A DNA stretch of 64,000 nucleotides from Paracoccus sp. (in: a-proteobacteria) (GTDB lineage Bacteria > Pseudomonadota > Alphaproteobacteria > Rhodobacterales > Rhodobacteraceae). The notes below the pieces were generated by a model that searched no databases, was not told the origin of the DNA, and was given only the letters and a program-made list of their open reading frames with translations. A program made the translations under genes and the position numbers. Position 1 is the stretch's first letter. Each line of letters starts with the position of its first letter. Of this stretch, positions 16,761 through 26,002 are shown piece by piece. The stretch is taken from the NCBI RefSeq assembly GCF_030538695.1, contig NZ_JAUNTN010000018.1, positions 1-64,000 of the forward strand, written 5' to 3'.

Positions 16761-18574
16761 CAGATCATCGCCCCTTTGCCATGCCCGACCGCCGATTGCA
16801 TCGTGCGCACCACCACAAAGGCATCGCGCAGGTGGCTGCGCTGGAAATCCGCCAGATCCGAGGGGGCCAGATAATTATCAGGCTTGCGGCCTTCGCGCAC
16901 CTGTTCAGCCTGATTTTCCAGCCGCAGCGTCTGGATCAGGTCATAGGCGGCAACCAGATCCTGCCCGCCACTGTCGGAAATAATCCCCGCCCCCTGCGCC
17001 GCCAGCAGGCGTTCACGCGTGTTCACCGCCTCGATCTGGCCGCGCAGGGCATAGACGCGGGCCAGATCCGTCACCGGCACCACGCCATTGGCCTTCATGT
17101 CGATCTGGTTGCGATGCTCGCCCGAACGGATCGTCGCAAAGCCCCGGATCATGCCCAAAGGCGGGCGATGTTTCAGGCTGTTGCCGATCATATGCGCCAC
17201 AAAGATCGAGTTCTTGGCGGCATCCTGCAAGGTCTCGGCCTGCAACCCCTCCAGCAGCGAGACCTCGCCCGCGATGGCGCGCAGATCGAACATGACGCTG
17301 GCCAGCATTTGCGCTTCGGGGTTGGGGGTGGTGATCCAGCCGTGGAAATACTCACGCCAGACCCGGCGCGGCTGCCGCCAGCGCGGATTCGTCGCCATCA
17401 TATCGCCGGGGCAATAGACATAGCCCGCCTGATGCAGCCCATCGCTGACGAACCGTGCCAGTTTTTCGAAATAAGGATCGTTCGGATCGGCAGAGTCATC
17501 CAAAATCAGACAGTTATCCTGATCGCTGGTGCCGGTCTGTTCGCGCCGCCCCTGCGAGCCACAGGCCGCCCACAGATAGGGCGCCGGCGGCGGGCCAAGT
17601 GTCGCCTCGGCCAGCGCCAGCAGGCGGCGGGTGACGGCATCGGCCACGTCGGTAATCAGCCGGGTTGTGACCTCGTGCCGCTGATGGGCGCTGACCTGCT
17701 GGACCAGCAGTTCCGGTATCCGCGCCGTCACCTGCGCCATCGCCGCCGCATCCGGTGCCCCGGCCAGATCGCGCAACAGCACCTGAGAGCTGACCGCCTG
17801 CAAGCGCGTCAGATCAGTTTGCGTGACCATGCCGACAAAGCGGCCCTGTTCAACGATGGGCAGGTGGCCGATATTATGTTCCAGCATCGCCCCAAGCACA
17901 TCCGAGCCAATGTCAGAAGGCGTCAGCACCGCCGGGTTGGCGGTCATAATCCCCGAAACCGGCCCCGATGCATCCAGCCCGCCGGCCACGACCTTGGCCG
18001 ACATATCGCGGATGGTGACGATCCCCAGCAACATATCCTGCGCATCCGTCACGCCAAGGCTGCTGATATGAGCATCGCGCATCATCCGCGCGGCATCCGT
18101 TATCGTGGTATCAGGACGGCAGGCCAAGGCGCGGCCCGACATCAGATCGGCCACCCGCAGCGTGGCGACCTCGGCCCCGCGCGGGCTGGCGGCGGAACCG
18201 CGCCGGAAGAACCGGGCAAAGGGGCGTGATGTGCGCAACAGGCGCTGGAACTCGGCCCGCGGCAGCATCAGCATTGCCCCGGCCTGCGTCACGCGGGCAT
18301 TGGTCACGGCCAGCCCTGCGCCCGTCATCAACCCGCGTTCGCCAAAGCTGTTACCGCGCGACAGTTCCGACACCGGTGCGCCGTTGGCATCGGTGATGGC
18401 AACCCCGGCGCTGACGATCAGCCAGATCCCTTCCAGCACCTCACCCGCGCGATAGACCTGCTCGCCCACCGCCCAATCTCTGCGGCTGAAGGAAGCGGCG
18501 ACCCGCGCCAATTCGTCCTGCGACAGAGAATCATAGGGGTGAATCGCGGCGATAAAGTTGCGAATGTCGTCCAC
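16760..18574 (-). CDS. cNMP-binding/CBS/DUF294 putative nucleotidyltransferase
   Basis: In this 604-residue protein residues about 15-130 form a cyclic-nucleotide-binding fold. Residues about 145-270 hold a CBS pair (DAARMMRDAHISSLGVTD and LEHNIGHLPIVEQGRFVGMV). Next is a GlnD-like DUF294 nucleotidyltransferase with the motif GSQGRREQTGTSDQDN, keeping the metal-binding DxD, and a DUF294 C-terminal domain. Such proteins often lie beside acetate uptake and exonuclease genes, as here, and probably modify a partner in response to a nucleotide signal. The substrate is unknown. Confidence 0.88.
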   Translation of the reverse strand: MDDIRNFIAAIHPYDSLSQDELARVAASFSRRDWAVGEQVYRAGEVLEGIWLIVSAGVAITDANGAPVSELSRGNSFGERGLMTGAGLAVTNARVTQAGAMLMLPRAEFQRLLRTSRPFARFFRRGSAASPRGAEVATLRVADLMSGRALACRPDTTITDAARMMRDAHISSLGVTDAQDMLLGIVTIRDMSAKVVAGGLDASGPVSGIMTANPAVLTPSDIGSDVLGAMLEHNIGHLPIVEQGRFVGMVTQTDLTRLQAVSSQVLLRDLAGAPDAAAMAQVTARIPELLVQQVSAHQRHEVTTRLITDVADAVTRRLLALAEATLGPPPAPYLWAACGSQGRREQTGTSDQDNCLILDDSADPNDPYFEKLARFVSDGLHQAGYVYCPGDMMATNPRWRQPRRVWREYFHGWITTPNPEAQMLASVMFDLRAIAGEVSLLEGLQAETLQDAAKNSIFVAHMIGNSLKHRPPLGMIRGFATIRSGEHRNQIDMKANGVVPVTDLARVYALRGQIEAVNTRERLLAAQGAGIISDSGGQDLVAAYDLIQTLRLENQAEQVREGRKPDNYLAPSDLADFQRSHLRDAFVVVRTMQSAVGHGKGAMI

Positions 18575-18629
18575 GGTTTCCCCTCTTGGTCAGATGGCCG
18601 CGCCCCGGTAAGGGACGCGGCCGCATTGC

Positions 18630-20441
18630 TTAGTGATCGACCGCCGCGCCTGCGCCTTTCGGCACGCGGATAGATTCGACCAGATCCTGCACCTCCATCG
18701 GGACTTCCTCGGTCGCGTTGGACACCAGATAAGCCACGGCAAAGTTAATCAGCGCGCCGATGGTGCCAAAGCTGGCGGGCGCGATACCGAACAGCCAATA
18801 GGCTTGCTGATCCGGCAGGAAGTTGGTCCCCGAGATAAAGAACCAGCCCTTATAGGTGAAGATATAGATCACCGTGGACAGCATCCCGGCCAGCATCCCC
18901 CAGATGGCGCCGTGACGGTTCACGCGCTTGCTGAAAATACCCATCATCAGCACCGGGAAGATCGAGCTGGCCGCCAGACCAAAGGCCAGCGCCACCGTCT
19001 GCGCGGCAAAGCCCGGCGGGTTCAGCCCCAGCCATGTGGCGACAAGGATCGACACCGCCATCGAGATGCGCGCGGCCAGAAGCTCGTTCTTTTCCGAGAT
19101 GTTGGGGTTGATCGCCCCTTTGATAAGATCGTGACTGACCGCCGAGGAAATCGCCAGCAGCAGACCCGCTGCGGTGGACAAAGCCGCCGCCAGCGCACCG
19201 GCCGCCACAATCCCGATCACCCAGCCCGGAAGGTTGGCGATTTCGGGATTGGCCAGAACCATGATGTCGTTATCCACCTTGGTCAGTTCGTTGCCGACCA
19301 AACCCTGCGCCGCGATCTGCTCTTGCAGCGCGGGCGAGTTCGCAGCGCCTGCCTCGTTGTAATACTGGATCAGACCATCACCGTTCTTGTCCTCCCAGGT
19401 CAGCAGGCCGGTGTCGGACCAGGTGCGCATCCATTGCAGTTCCGGCGCGTTCTGGATCGCATCCAGCGACACGGCGGGTTGGCTGAAGGTTTCACCATGC
19501 TCGGCACCGGGCCACATTGCGGCAGACAGGTTGAACCGCGCCATCGAACCGACCGCCGGGGCGACCGTGTAAAGCAGCGCGATAAAGACCAGCGCCCAAC
19601 CTGCCGAAGACCGCGCATCCGACACTTTCGGCACCGTGAAAAAGCGGATGATAACATGCGGCAGACCCGCGGTGCCGATCATCAGCGCCATGGTGAACAG
19701 CACCATGTTGAACGTGCCAAGATGGTGGCCGGTATAGGAATTAAAGCCAAGATCGGTCACAACCTGATCCAGCTTTTGCAGGAAGGGCGTGCCATTCTCG
19801 ACCGTGCCAAACAACCCAAGCTGCGGCAGGAAGTTGCCCGTCAGGTTCAGCGAAATGAACACCGCCGGAATGGTATAGGCGATAATCAACACCACATATT
19901 GCGCCACCTGCGTATAGGTAATGCCCTTCATCCCGCCCAGCACAGCATAGCAGAACACCAGCGCCGCACCGATCCACAGGCCGGTTGCATAATCCACCTC
20001 CAGATAGCGCGAGAAGGTGACGCCAACCCCGGTCATCTGGCCGATCACATAAGTAATCGAAATGGTAATCAGGCAGACCACACCGATGATCCGCGCCGTG
20101 CCGGAATAAAACCGATCGCCGATGAACTCTGGCACGGTGAACTTGCCGAACTTGCGCAGGTAAGGCGCCAGCAACAGCGCCAGCAGCACATAGCCGCCGG
20201 TCCAGCCCATCAGATAGGTCGAGTTGTCATAGCCGGTAAAGGCGATCAGACCCGCCATCGAGATGAACGAGGCCGCAGACATCCAGTCAGCGCCCGTAGC
20301 CATACCGTTCATGACCGGGTGAACCCCCCGGTTCGCGGCATAGAACTCGGCCGTGGAACCGGCCCGCGCCCAGATTGCGATACCGATATACAGCGCAAAG
20401 GACAGGCCAATGAAAATCAGGTTAAGCGTAAACTGATCCAT
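18630..20441 (-). CDS. Sodium:solute symporter, ActP-like (acetate or small monocarboxylate uptake)
   Basis: This 603-residue polytopic protein has about 13-14 membrane helices and the SSF family core (FYAANRGVHPVMNGMATGAD, GGYVLLALLLAPYLRKFGKF, AAALSTAAGLLLAISSAVSHD). A roughly 60-residue hydrophilic insertion near the middle (SLDAIQNAPELQWMRTWSDT) is typical of the VC_2705 subfamily that pairs with DUF4212 proteins. It starts two bases after the DUF4212 stop. Proximity to acs supports acetate as substrate. Confidence 0.88.
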   Translation of the reverse strand: MDQFTLNLIFIGLSFALYIGIAIWARAGSTAEFYAANRGVHPVMNGMATGADWMSAASFISMAGLIAFTGYDNSTYLMGWTGGYVLLALLLAPYLRKFGKFTVPEFIGDRFYSGTARIIGVVCLITISITYVIGQMTGVGVTFSRYLEVDYATGLWIGAALVFCYAVLGGMKGITYTQVAQYVVLIIAYTIPAVFISLNLTGNFLPQLGLFGTVENGTPFLQKLDQVVTDLGFNSYTGHHLGTFNMVLFTMALMIGTAGLPHVIIRFFTVPKVSDARSSAGWALVFIALLYTVAPAVGSMARFNLSAAMWPGAEHGETFSQPAVSLDAIQNAPELQWMRTWSDTGLLTWEDKNGDGLIQYYNEAGAANSPALQEQIAAQGLVGNELTKVDNDIMVLANPEIANLPGWVIGIVAAGALAAALSTAAGLLLAISSAVSHDLIKGAINPNISEKNELLAARISMAVSILVATWLGLNPPGFAAQTVALAFGLAASSIFPVLMMGIFSKRVNRHGAIWGMLAGMLSTVIYIFTYKGWFFISGTNFLPDQQAYWLFGIAPASFGTIGALINFAVAYLVSNATEEVPMEVQDLVESIRVPKGAGAAVDH

Positions 20442-20443
20442 GA

Positions 20444-20701
20444 TTACTCCTCGACGCCATGTTCACGGTCCAGCCGGTTCATGCGTGCGGCATACCAGAA
20501 GATCAGAACGATAAAGACCAGAATCGAGCCCTGCTGCGCGAACCAGAAACCAAGATCCGAACCACCAACCGCAATCCCCATCAGGAAGGGCCGGAACACG
20601 ATGCCAAAGCCGAATGATACCAATGCCCAGATGGCAAGGCAGACCCAGATCACCCGAAGGTTGGCCTGCCAATAGGCATTCGTTGCTTGTTTATCCCTCA
20701 T
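20444..20701 (-). CDS. DUF4212 small membrane subunit of the symporter
   Basis: This 85-residue protein has two membrane helices (about residues 16-35 and 50-72) and is the usual partner encoded before VC_2705-type sodium:solute symporters. ATG 20701 is favoured over an upstream in-frame ATG because GGGAGGAA lies just ahead and conservation starts at MRDKQATNAYWQAN. Two bases separate it from the symporter gene. Confidence 0.88.
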   Translation of the reverse strand: MRDKQATNAYWQANLRVIWVCLAIWALVSFGFGIVFRPFLMGIAVGGSDLGFWFAQQGSILVFIVLIFWYAARMNRLDREHGVEE

Positions 20702-20792
20702 TTTCCTGTGTTCCTCCCTCTTGAACACAACCGCCGTTTCATTGACGGGTCCGGGCCGTGGCGGCGGCGATCAGGACCATCGAGCAGAAGGC

Positions 20793-20811
20793 CGGGCCGG
20801 TTGTCCGGCCC
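20793..20811 (-). terminator. GC-rich hairpin downstream of acs
   Basis: GGGCCGG and its complement CCGGCCC enclose a short loop, between the acs stop and the DUF4212 start. It lacks a clear T-run, so termination is only probable. Two operons transcribed in the same direction are separated here. Confidence 0.45.
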
Positions 20812-20819
20812 GCCCCTGT

Positions 20820-22772
20820 TTATCCCCGGTTCATCCGGTTTTCGATCAGATCATCAACCACCGACGGATCGGCCAGCGTCGAAATATCCCCAAGGCTGCC
20901 AAAGTCATTTTCCGCAATCTTGCGCAGAATCCGCCGCATGATCTTGCCCGAACGGGTTTTCGGCAGGCCCGGCGACCATTGGATCAGGTCAGGCTTGGCA
21001 ATCGGGCCAATCTCGGTGCGGACCCAATGTTCCAGTTCTTTGCGCAGCTCGTCAGACGGCTCGATCCCGTTCATCAGCGTGACATAGGCATAAATACCCT
21101 GCCCCTTCAGCTCATGCGGATAACCGACCACGGCGGCTTCTGCGACTTTGGCATGGGCAACCAGTGCCGATTCGACCTCGGCGGTCCCCATCCGGTGACC
21201 GCTGACGTTAATCACGTCATCGACGCGCCCGGTGATCCAGTAATAGCCGTCCTCATCCCGGTGACAGCCGTCGCCGGTAAAATAATAGCCCGGATATTGC
21301 TGGAAATACGCCTCCATGAACCGCTGGTGATCGCCCCAGAGGGTGCGCATCTGCCCCGGCCAACTGTCCGCGATGCACAGAACACCATCCGCCGGGTCGC
21401 CCTCGATCAACTTGGCCGATTCGGATTCCAGAATGGCAGGCTTGATACCAAAGAACGGCAGCGTCGCCGCGCCCGGTTTGGTTTCAATAGCATAGGGCAA
21501 GGACGTAATCATATGCCCGCCGGTTTCCGTCTGCCAGAACGTGTCCACGATCGGGCAGCGGCCCTTGCCGACATGCTGGTCATACCAGTTCCACGCCTCG
21601 GGGTTGATCGGCTCACCCACGGAACCCAGAATCCGCAGGCTGGACAGGTCGTATTTCTCGACCCACTCGACCCCCTGCCCCATCAACGCCCGAATCGCCG
21701 TCGGGGCGGTGTAGAACTGGTTGACCTTGTGCTTTTCACAGACCCCCCAGAAGCGCCCGGCATCAGGATAGGTCGGCACGCCCTCGAACATCAGCGTGGT
21801 GGCACCATTGGCCAGCGGGCCATAGACGATATAGCTGTGCCCCGTCACCCAGCCCACATCCGCCGTGCACCAGAACACATCGCCGTCGCGGTAATCAAAG
21901 GTATATTCATGCGTCATCGACGCATAGACCAGATAGCCGCCGGTCGAATGAACCACGCCCTTGGGCTTTCCGGTCGAACCGCTGGTATAGAGGATGAACA
22001 GCGGATCTTCAGCATTCATTGGCCGCGGCGGGCAGTCCGGGCTGGCGTGGCTCATCAGATACAGCAAGTCCACATCGCGCCCGTCGATCCAGGTCGTCTG
22101 ATCGCCGGTATGCTTGACCACCAGACAGCGCACCCGGTCGCTGCAATGCAGCAGAGCGGCGTCGGTGTTGGATTTCAGCGCCGTGCGGCGGCCACCACGC
22201 GGAGCGGTGTCGGCGGTAATCACCAGCTTGGCCCCGCAATCATTGATCCGGTTGGCAAGCGCATCGGGCGAGAAGCCCGCGAAAACGATGGAATGGATCG
22301 CCCCGATCCGGGCGCAGGCCAGCATGGCATAGGCGGCCTCGGGGATCATCGGCAGATAGATCACCACCCGATCGCCGCGCATAACCCCTTGGGACAGCAG
22401 CACATTCGCCATCCGGTTCACCTTGTCCGACAGCTCGGCATAGGTGATATGCTGCGCCGGCTGCTCGGGATCATCTGGCTCAAAAATGATCGCCGTCTGG
22501 CGCGATTTCGTCGGCAAATGCCGGTCGATACAGTTCACCGAGGCGTTCAGCACCCCATCCTCGAACCACTTGATGCTGACCTTGCCCATGGTGAAGTCGG
22601 TCTCCTTCACCTTGCTATAGGGCGTGATCCAGTCCAGCCGCTTGCCCTCACGCGCCCAGAACGCATCCGGGTCGCTGATCGATTCCGCATACATCCGCTG
22701 ATAATCCGCCGGGCTGCAATGCGCCCCTTCGCCCCCAGCCGGAATCGGGTGCTTGGCTATGGTCTCCGCCAT
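20820..22772 (-). CDS. acsA: Acetyl-CoA synthetase
   Basis: This 650-residue AMP-forming enzyme activates acetate to acetyl-CoA in two steps. Diagnostic motifs are [14 protein letters not shown] (P-loop), the WQTETGG adenylate motif, [20 protein letters not shown] (A8), and the C-terminal [10 protein letters not shown] loop, with the acetylatable lysine in SGK. Full family length. GGAGGAG precedes the ATG. It is transcribed away from a 161-base spacer holding a perfect palindrome (22882-22899), a likely control site. It is functionally linked to the downstream symporter genes. Confidence 0.96.
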   Translation of the reverse strand: MAETIAKHPIPAGGEGAHCSPADYQRMYAESISDPDAFWAREGKRLDWITPYSKVKETDFTMGKVSIKWFEDGVLNASVNCIDRHLPTKSRQTAIIFEPDDPEQPAQHITYAELSDKVNRMANVLLSQGVMRGDRVVIYLPMIPEAAYAMLACARIGAIHSIVFAGFSPDALANRINDCGAKLVITADTAPRGGRRTALKSNTDAALLHCSDRVRCLVVKHTGDQTTWIDGRDVDLLYLMSHASPDCPPRPMNAEDPLFILYTSGSTGKPKGVVHSTGGYLVYASMTHEYTFDYRDGDVFWCTADVGWVTGHSYIVYGPLANGATTLMFEGVPTYPDAGRFWGVCEKHKVNQFYTAPTAIRALMGQGVEWVEKYDLSSLRILGSVGEPINPEAWNWYDQHVGKGRCPIVDTFWQTETGGHMITSLPYAIETKPGAATLPFFGIKPAILESESAKLIEGDPADGVLCIADSWPGQMRTLWGDHQRFMEAYFQQYPGYYFTGDGCHRDEDGYYWITGRVDDVINVSGHRMGTAEVESALVAHAKVAEAAVVGYPHELKGQGIYAYVTLMNGIEPSDELRKELEHWVRTEIGPIAKPDLIQWSPGLPKTRSGKIMRRILRKIAENDFGSLGDISTLADPSVVDDLIENRMNRG

Positions 22773-22881
22773 GTGTCTCTCCTCCGCTCATCTGGCCAAG
22801 CCGGGTTTCCCCGTTTCGGCCCCCTCCTGAAACCAGAGTAAACGGCCTTTTTTGCGCAGCGTAAAGCCCTTGCAGCGCAAT

Positions 22882-22899
22882 ATTGTTGCGTGCAACAAT
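22882..22899. promoter_or_regulatory. Perfect palindrome in the acs promoter region
   Basis: ATTGTTGC-GT-GCAACAAT is an eight-base inverted repeat with a two-base centre, located between divergent acs and a flavin-reductase-like gene. Symmetry and placement fit a dimeric regulator such as a RamB/ScfR-type acetate regulator. That identity is a guess from pathway context. Confidence 0.5.
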
Positions 22900-22933
22900 G
22901 GGTTTTTATTGATTTGCGTTAACAGTTCCCGCG

Positions 22934-23422
22934 ATGACGACAGCCCTGTTCCAGCCGATCGACGCCGCAGCGCAGGCCAGCATCAAGGACATGCTGACCG
23001 GGATGCGCCACGCCACACTGGCCTGCCACGACCCGGCAGGCGAAGGCCCGATCCTGTCGCGGATCAGCGCGCAACTTGGTCCTGATGGTCGCATCTATGC
23101 CCTGCTGGCCGGTATCGCCCAGCACAGCCGCGCCCTTACCGCCGATCCCCGCGCCGGATTGCTGATAACCCATGCACGACAGGGAAAAGGCGATGAAATG
23201 GTCCAGGCCCGACTGTCCCTGCAAATCCGCGCCACACCAGCCGAGGCAACCGATGTGCTGCGGCAGGCATGGCTTGCCGGCGACCCCAAGGCCACGATCT
23301 ATGCCAATCTGCCCGATTTCCGTTTTTGGCACCTCGCGCCGGTGCAAGGCGTGCTGAACAGCGGTTTTGGCCGCGCGTCTCAACTTGGCCCCAAAGATCT
23401 ATCCGACGCCCTGAACGCCTGA
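22934..23422 (+). CDS. HugZ/pyridoxamine 5'-phosphate oxidase-like protein
   Basis: This 162-residue split-barrel flavin/heme-binding family protein has segments MRHATLACHDPAGEGPILSR, IYALLAGIAQHSRALTADPR and DFRFWHLAPVQGVLNSGFGR that match the short HugZ-like PNPOx family. It may bind FMN or heme. The specific reaction is unknown. It is divergent from acs and shares its promoter region. Length is that of the single-domain members without the C-terminal DUF2470 extension. Confidence 0.75.
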   Translation: MTTALFQPIDAAAQASIKDMLTGMRHATLACHDPAGEGPILSRISAQLGPDGRIYALLAGIAQHSRALTADPRAGLLITHARQGKGDEMVQARLSLQIRATPAEATDVLRQAWLAGDPKATIYANLPDFRFWHLAPVQGVLNSGFGRASQLGPKDLSDALNA

Positions 23423-23471
23423 AACCCGGCGCCCCTAAGGCCGCCGGGCTGGTTCTGTCATCTTATGCGGA

Positions 23472-25766
23472 TCAGCCGGGCTGATCCGTTCGCACCCACA
23501 TCGAGACAGTCCCCTTGACCGCCTGCGACCAGTTCAACTGGATGCTGGTCATGTCGCTACCACGCCGATTCTGGCACACGGGGCTTTCCACCACGCGCCG
23601 ATTCGCGCCGTCCGTAATCGCAGTTTCCAGCACCAGCGCATCCACCTTATTCGCCCAGCCGCCCAAGGGCAGCGCTGCCCCAACCGGCACCAGCCAATTC
23701 GCCTGTGCCGTATTCTGATTATGGGTGATGCAAACCGGATTGGCGACATAGGTATTCACGCCATTAAACGAATTACCGGAATAGGTAATATTCCGCATCC
23801 GGTTATAGTTCAGATCTGCCACGCTGTTATCCACCCGGTCAACACGCTTGATCCGATTGACCAGCGTTTTGAACACATTCGATGTCACCGACAGCCCATG
23901 CACGAAATGCCCAGCCCCCATCGGCTTGACCGAGAACCAAACGAAATCTTCATGCGGGCGACGAACGACGAAATGGTTTGAATCAATCGTCAACCCGCCG
24001 AACGAATAGCTCGGCTCGGTGAATTGCGGATAGGGGTCATGCTCATTGCACCATTCAATCGTGTTATTATCGACATAGTTCCCGGTGATGGTCGTCATCG
24101 CGTTTTTGGCCGTCAGCACTAACCCCGGAACCCGCATCCCCAAGTCGGCATCATCGCCCTGAAACCAATGGTTTCCAGAAATGATTGTCCCTGTTCCAGC
24201 AATCACCATACTGGTGCCGAACCGGACAAATTGGTTGTTACGGATCTTCACATCATTCGCATTGCTGTTCATCCCAATGGACACACGATCCTGCGCCAGA
24301 GCGGACAGCTCGCTGGAAATGAACTGACAATTATCAATCTGCATCCCTTGACAGCCCCAGCCAATCGACGTGATTCCCCGATTTTTCGGCCCGGTAAAAT
24401 GGCATCCCTGAAACTGCCAAAGCCAGCCATCCCCCGGCAGCAAAACAGCACTGGCATTGCCATTCATCAGGAATTCAACATTAGCAAAGGTCAACCGATC
24501 CAGTTTATCAATTCCAGAGAAATCAAAAATATAACGGAACCGGGTAAATTGATAATTGCGCGCGGTGGCACCACCATAAAAAGGCTGCGACAGCGTGATA
24601 CTGCGCTGTGCCACATTCTTGGCCCGGACATAGACCTCACGCCCGACGCCCATGCCCGAAATCAGCGAACCGACCTCGATATTGGCAACATTCGCCACCT
24701 CGGTCAGTTCCAAGGGGCGCGCCGGGTCATAGCGCGCCTGCGAAGTCACAAGACCGCTTTCCCACGCCGTCCCCGGCGTCACATTGATCTGACCGTTCAC
24801 AATCATCCGCCGGTTCCCGAAACTGGTCAAACCCGGCGCATATTTCGCAATCTCCAGCGGTTCAGTCAGATCGACCCGGCGTCCCCGCAAATCCAGAACC
24901 GTATGGTCCACATAGCCAAACAGCGCCTGAAGCGCCTTTTTCAGACCCAGAGTCTCGTCCCCGAAAGCCGCAGCATAGGTCGGGAAATCAAAGGATGACA
25001 GCAATGCCAACCGCGCCGTATCCGGCATCGTCAGCTTGCCCTTGAAACGCACCGGACTGGACAGCGAGGTATCCGAGGCCAGCCGATAAGTTCCCTCCGG
25101 CACCAAAATCTGACCGCCCGCGGCCGCTGCATCCGCCGCCAGAAATGCCGCCCGGCAATTGGTCACACCATCGCCAACCGCACCATAATCGCGCACATCC
25201 ACCCAATCGCGGCTGCCGACCAGAAAATCAGCGCTGACATCCTCGATCCGGATACTCTCGATCCGAACCGCCCCACCATTCGGCCCAACCAGATCCAGCC
25301 CGAAATGCCCCATAACCGGGGTCAGCCCCCAGGCCATCGTCACACCTTGCCGACTTGCCGGGCTGACAATCGCAGAGATTTCCGTGACTTGCCCATAGCT
25401 GCCCAGCGTCACCGTCACCCCGGTCTGCGTCAGCCCCGAGACATGGCGCCGCCCACCATCCCCCGGCCAGCCTGCAATCCGAGCCTGACAGATCGTTCCC
25501 GCAACCATCTTCAGCCGGGCTGAAATCCGCAGATATGTGCCGGGCAGGATCGGCGTTTCACCCATGAAGCGAAGCTGCGTGACATCCTGCTGCTTGACGA
25601 TTTCCAGACAGGTGCCGAAATCCTGATCAGCCGGAACGATCGAAGCGTTCGACGCACCATGCCACGTTGCGCTGCCAGCCGTGCCATTTTCACGCGACCA
25701 AACCCGCAACCCGGCGCTGAAATCCGGCGGCGTCAGAACCAAACCATTGGTGACTGCAATATTCAT
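23472..25766 (-). CDS. Right-handed beta-helix spike-like protein (pectate-lyase fold, possible gene-transfer-agent spike)
   Basis: This 764-residue protein has no signal peptide. Residues about 1-185 form a carbohydrate-binding-like N-terminal region. The phage tailspike/pectate-lyase entry motif VRDYGAVGDGVTN lies at about 191-203, and about 400 residues of parallel beta-helix repeats follow (NNTIEWCN, IRNNQFVRFGTSM, NCQFISSELSA). The C-terminus ends in a small beta-domain. Absence of a secretion signal fits a virion or GTA spike better than an exported enzyme. ATG 25766 has GGGGAG upstream. A perfect CtrA-type box lies 67 bases before it. GhsB-like head spikes of Rhodobacter GTA are the closest analogy I know. 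Confidence 0.65.
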   Translation of the reverse strand: MNIAVTNGLVLTPPDFSAGLRVWSRENGTAGSATWHGASNASIVPADQDFGTCLEIVKQQDVTQLRFMGETPILPGTYLRISARLKMVAGTICQARIAGWPGDGGRRHVSGLTQTGVTVTLGSYGQVTEISAIVSPASRQGVTMAWGLTPVMGHFGLDLVGPNGGAVRIESIRIEDVSADFLVGSRDWVDVRDYGAVGDGVTNCRAAFLAADAAAAGGQILVPEGTYRLASDTSLSSPVRFKGKLTMPDTARLALLSSFDFPTYAAAFGDETLGLKKALQALFGYVDHTVLDLRGRRVDLTEPLEIAKYAPGLTSFGNRRMIVNGQINVTPGTAWESGLVTSQARYDPARPLELTEVANVANIEVGSLISGMGVGREVYVRAKNVAQRSITLSQPFYGGATARNYQFTRFRYIFDFSGIDKLDRLTFANVEFLMNGNASAVLLPGDGWLWQFQGCHFTGPKNRGITSIGWGCQGMQIDNCQFISSELSALAQDRVSIGMNSNANDVKIRNNQFVRFGTSMVIAGTGTIISGNHWFQGDDADLGMRVPGLVLTAKNAMTTITGNYVDNNTIEWCNEHDPYPQFTEPSYSFGGLTIDSNHFVVRRPHEDFVWFSVKPMGAGHFVHGLSVTSNVFKTLVNRIKRVDRVDNSVADLNYNRMRNITYSGNSFNGVNTYVANPVCITHNQNTAQANWLVPVGAALPLGGWANKVDALVLETAITDGANRRVVESPVCQNRRGSDMTSIQLNWSQAVKGTVSMWVRTDQPG

Positions 25767-25833
25767 CCCACTCTCCCCTTCGCAACACAGCCAAGATGGC
25801 TGCAAAATCGCAGGGGAACCTGTCAGGAATGGG

Positions 25834-25848
25834 TTAATGAGGTCTTAA
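25834..25848. promoter_or_regulatory. Perfect CtrA-type box upstream of the spike-like gene
   Basis: TTAA-N7-TTAA (spacer TGAGGTC), the full consensus for the cell-cycle/GTA regulator CtrA. It lies in the 236-base spacer between lysS and the spike-like gene, 67 bases before the latter's start. The motif is symmetric, so strand is not assigned. The rest of the spacer shows no other recognisable element. Confidence 0.65.
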
Positions 25849-26002
25849 TTCAGCGTGCGTTGCCTGTCTTGCCGACGAACGATCCTGTTCAACGTGTCCT
25901 ATACTCCTGTTCAATCCAACCGCCCAACGCCCTCAAGTGATTCTTGCGTCGGACAGGTTCAGATTGACAGAGAAAACCTAAAATCAGGTTAACAAGCGTA
26001 GG

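Noticed and set aside
16673..18229. Forward frame opposite the DUF294 gene
   Set aside because: The translation is compositionally odd and the DUF294 protein has complete domains.
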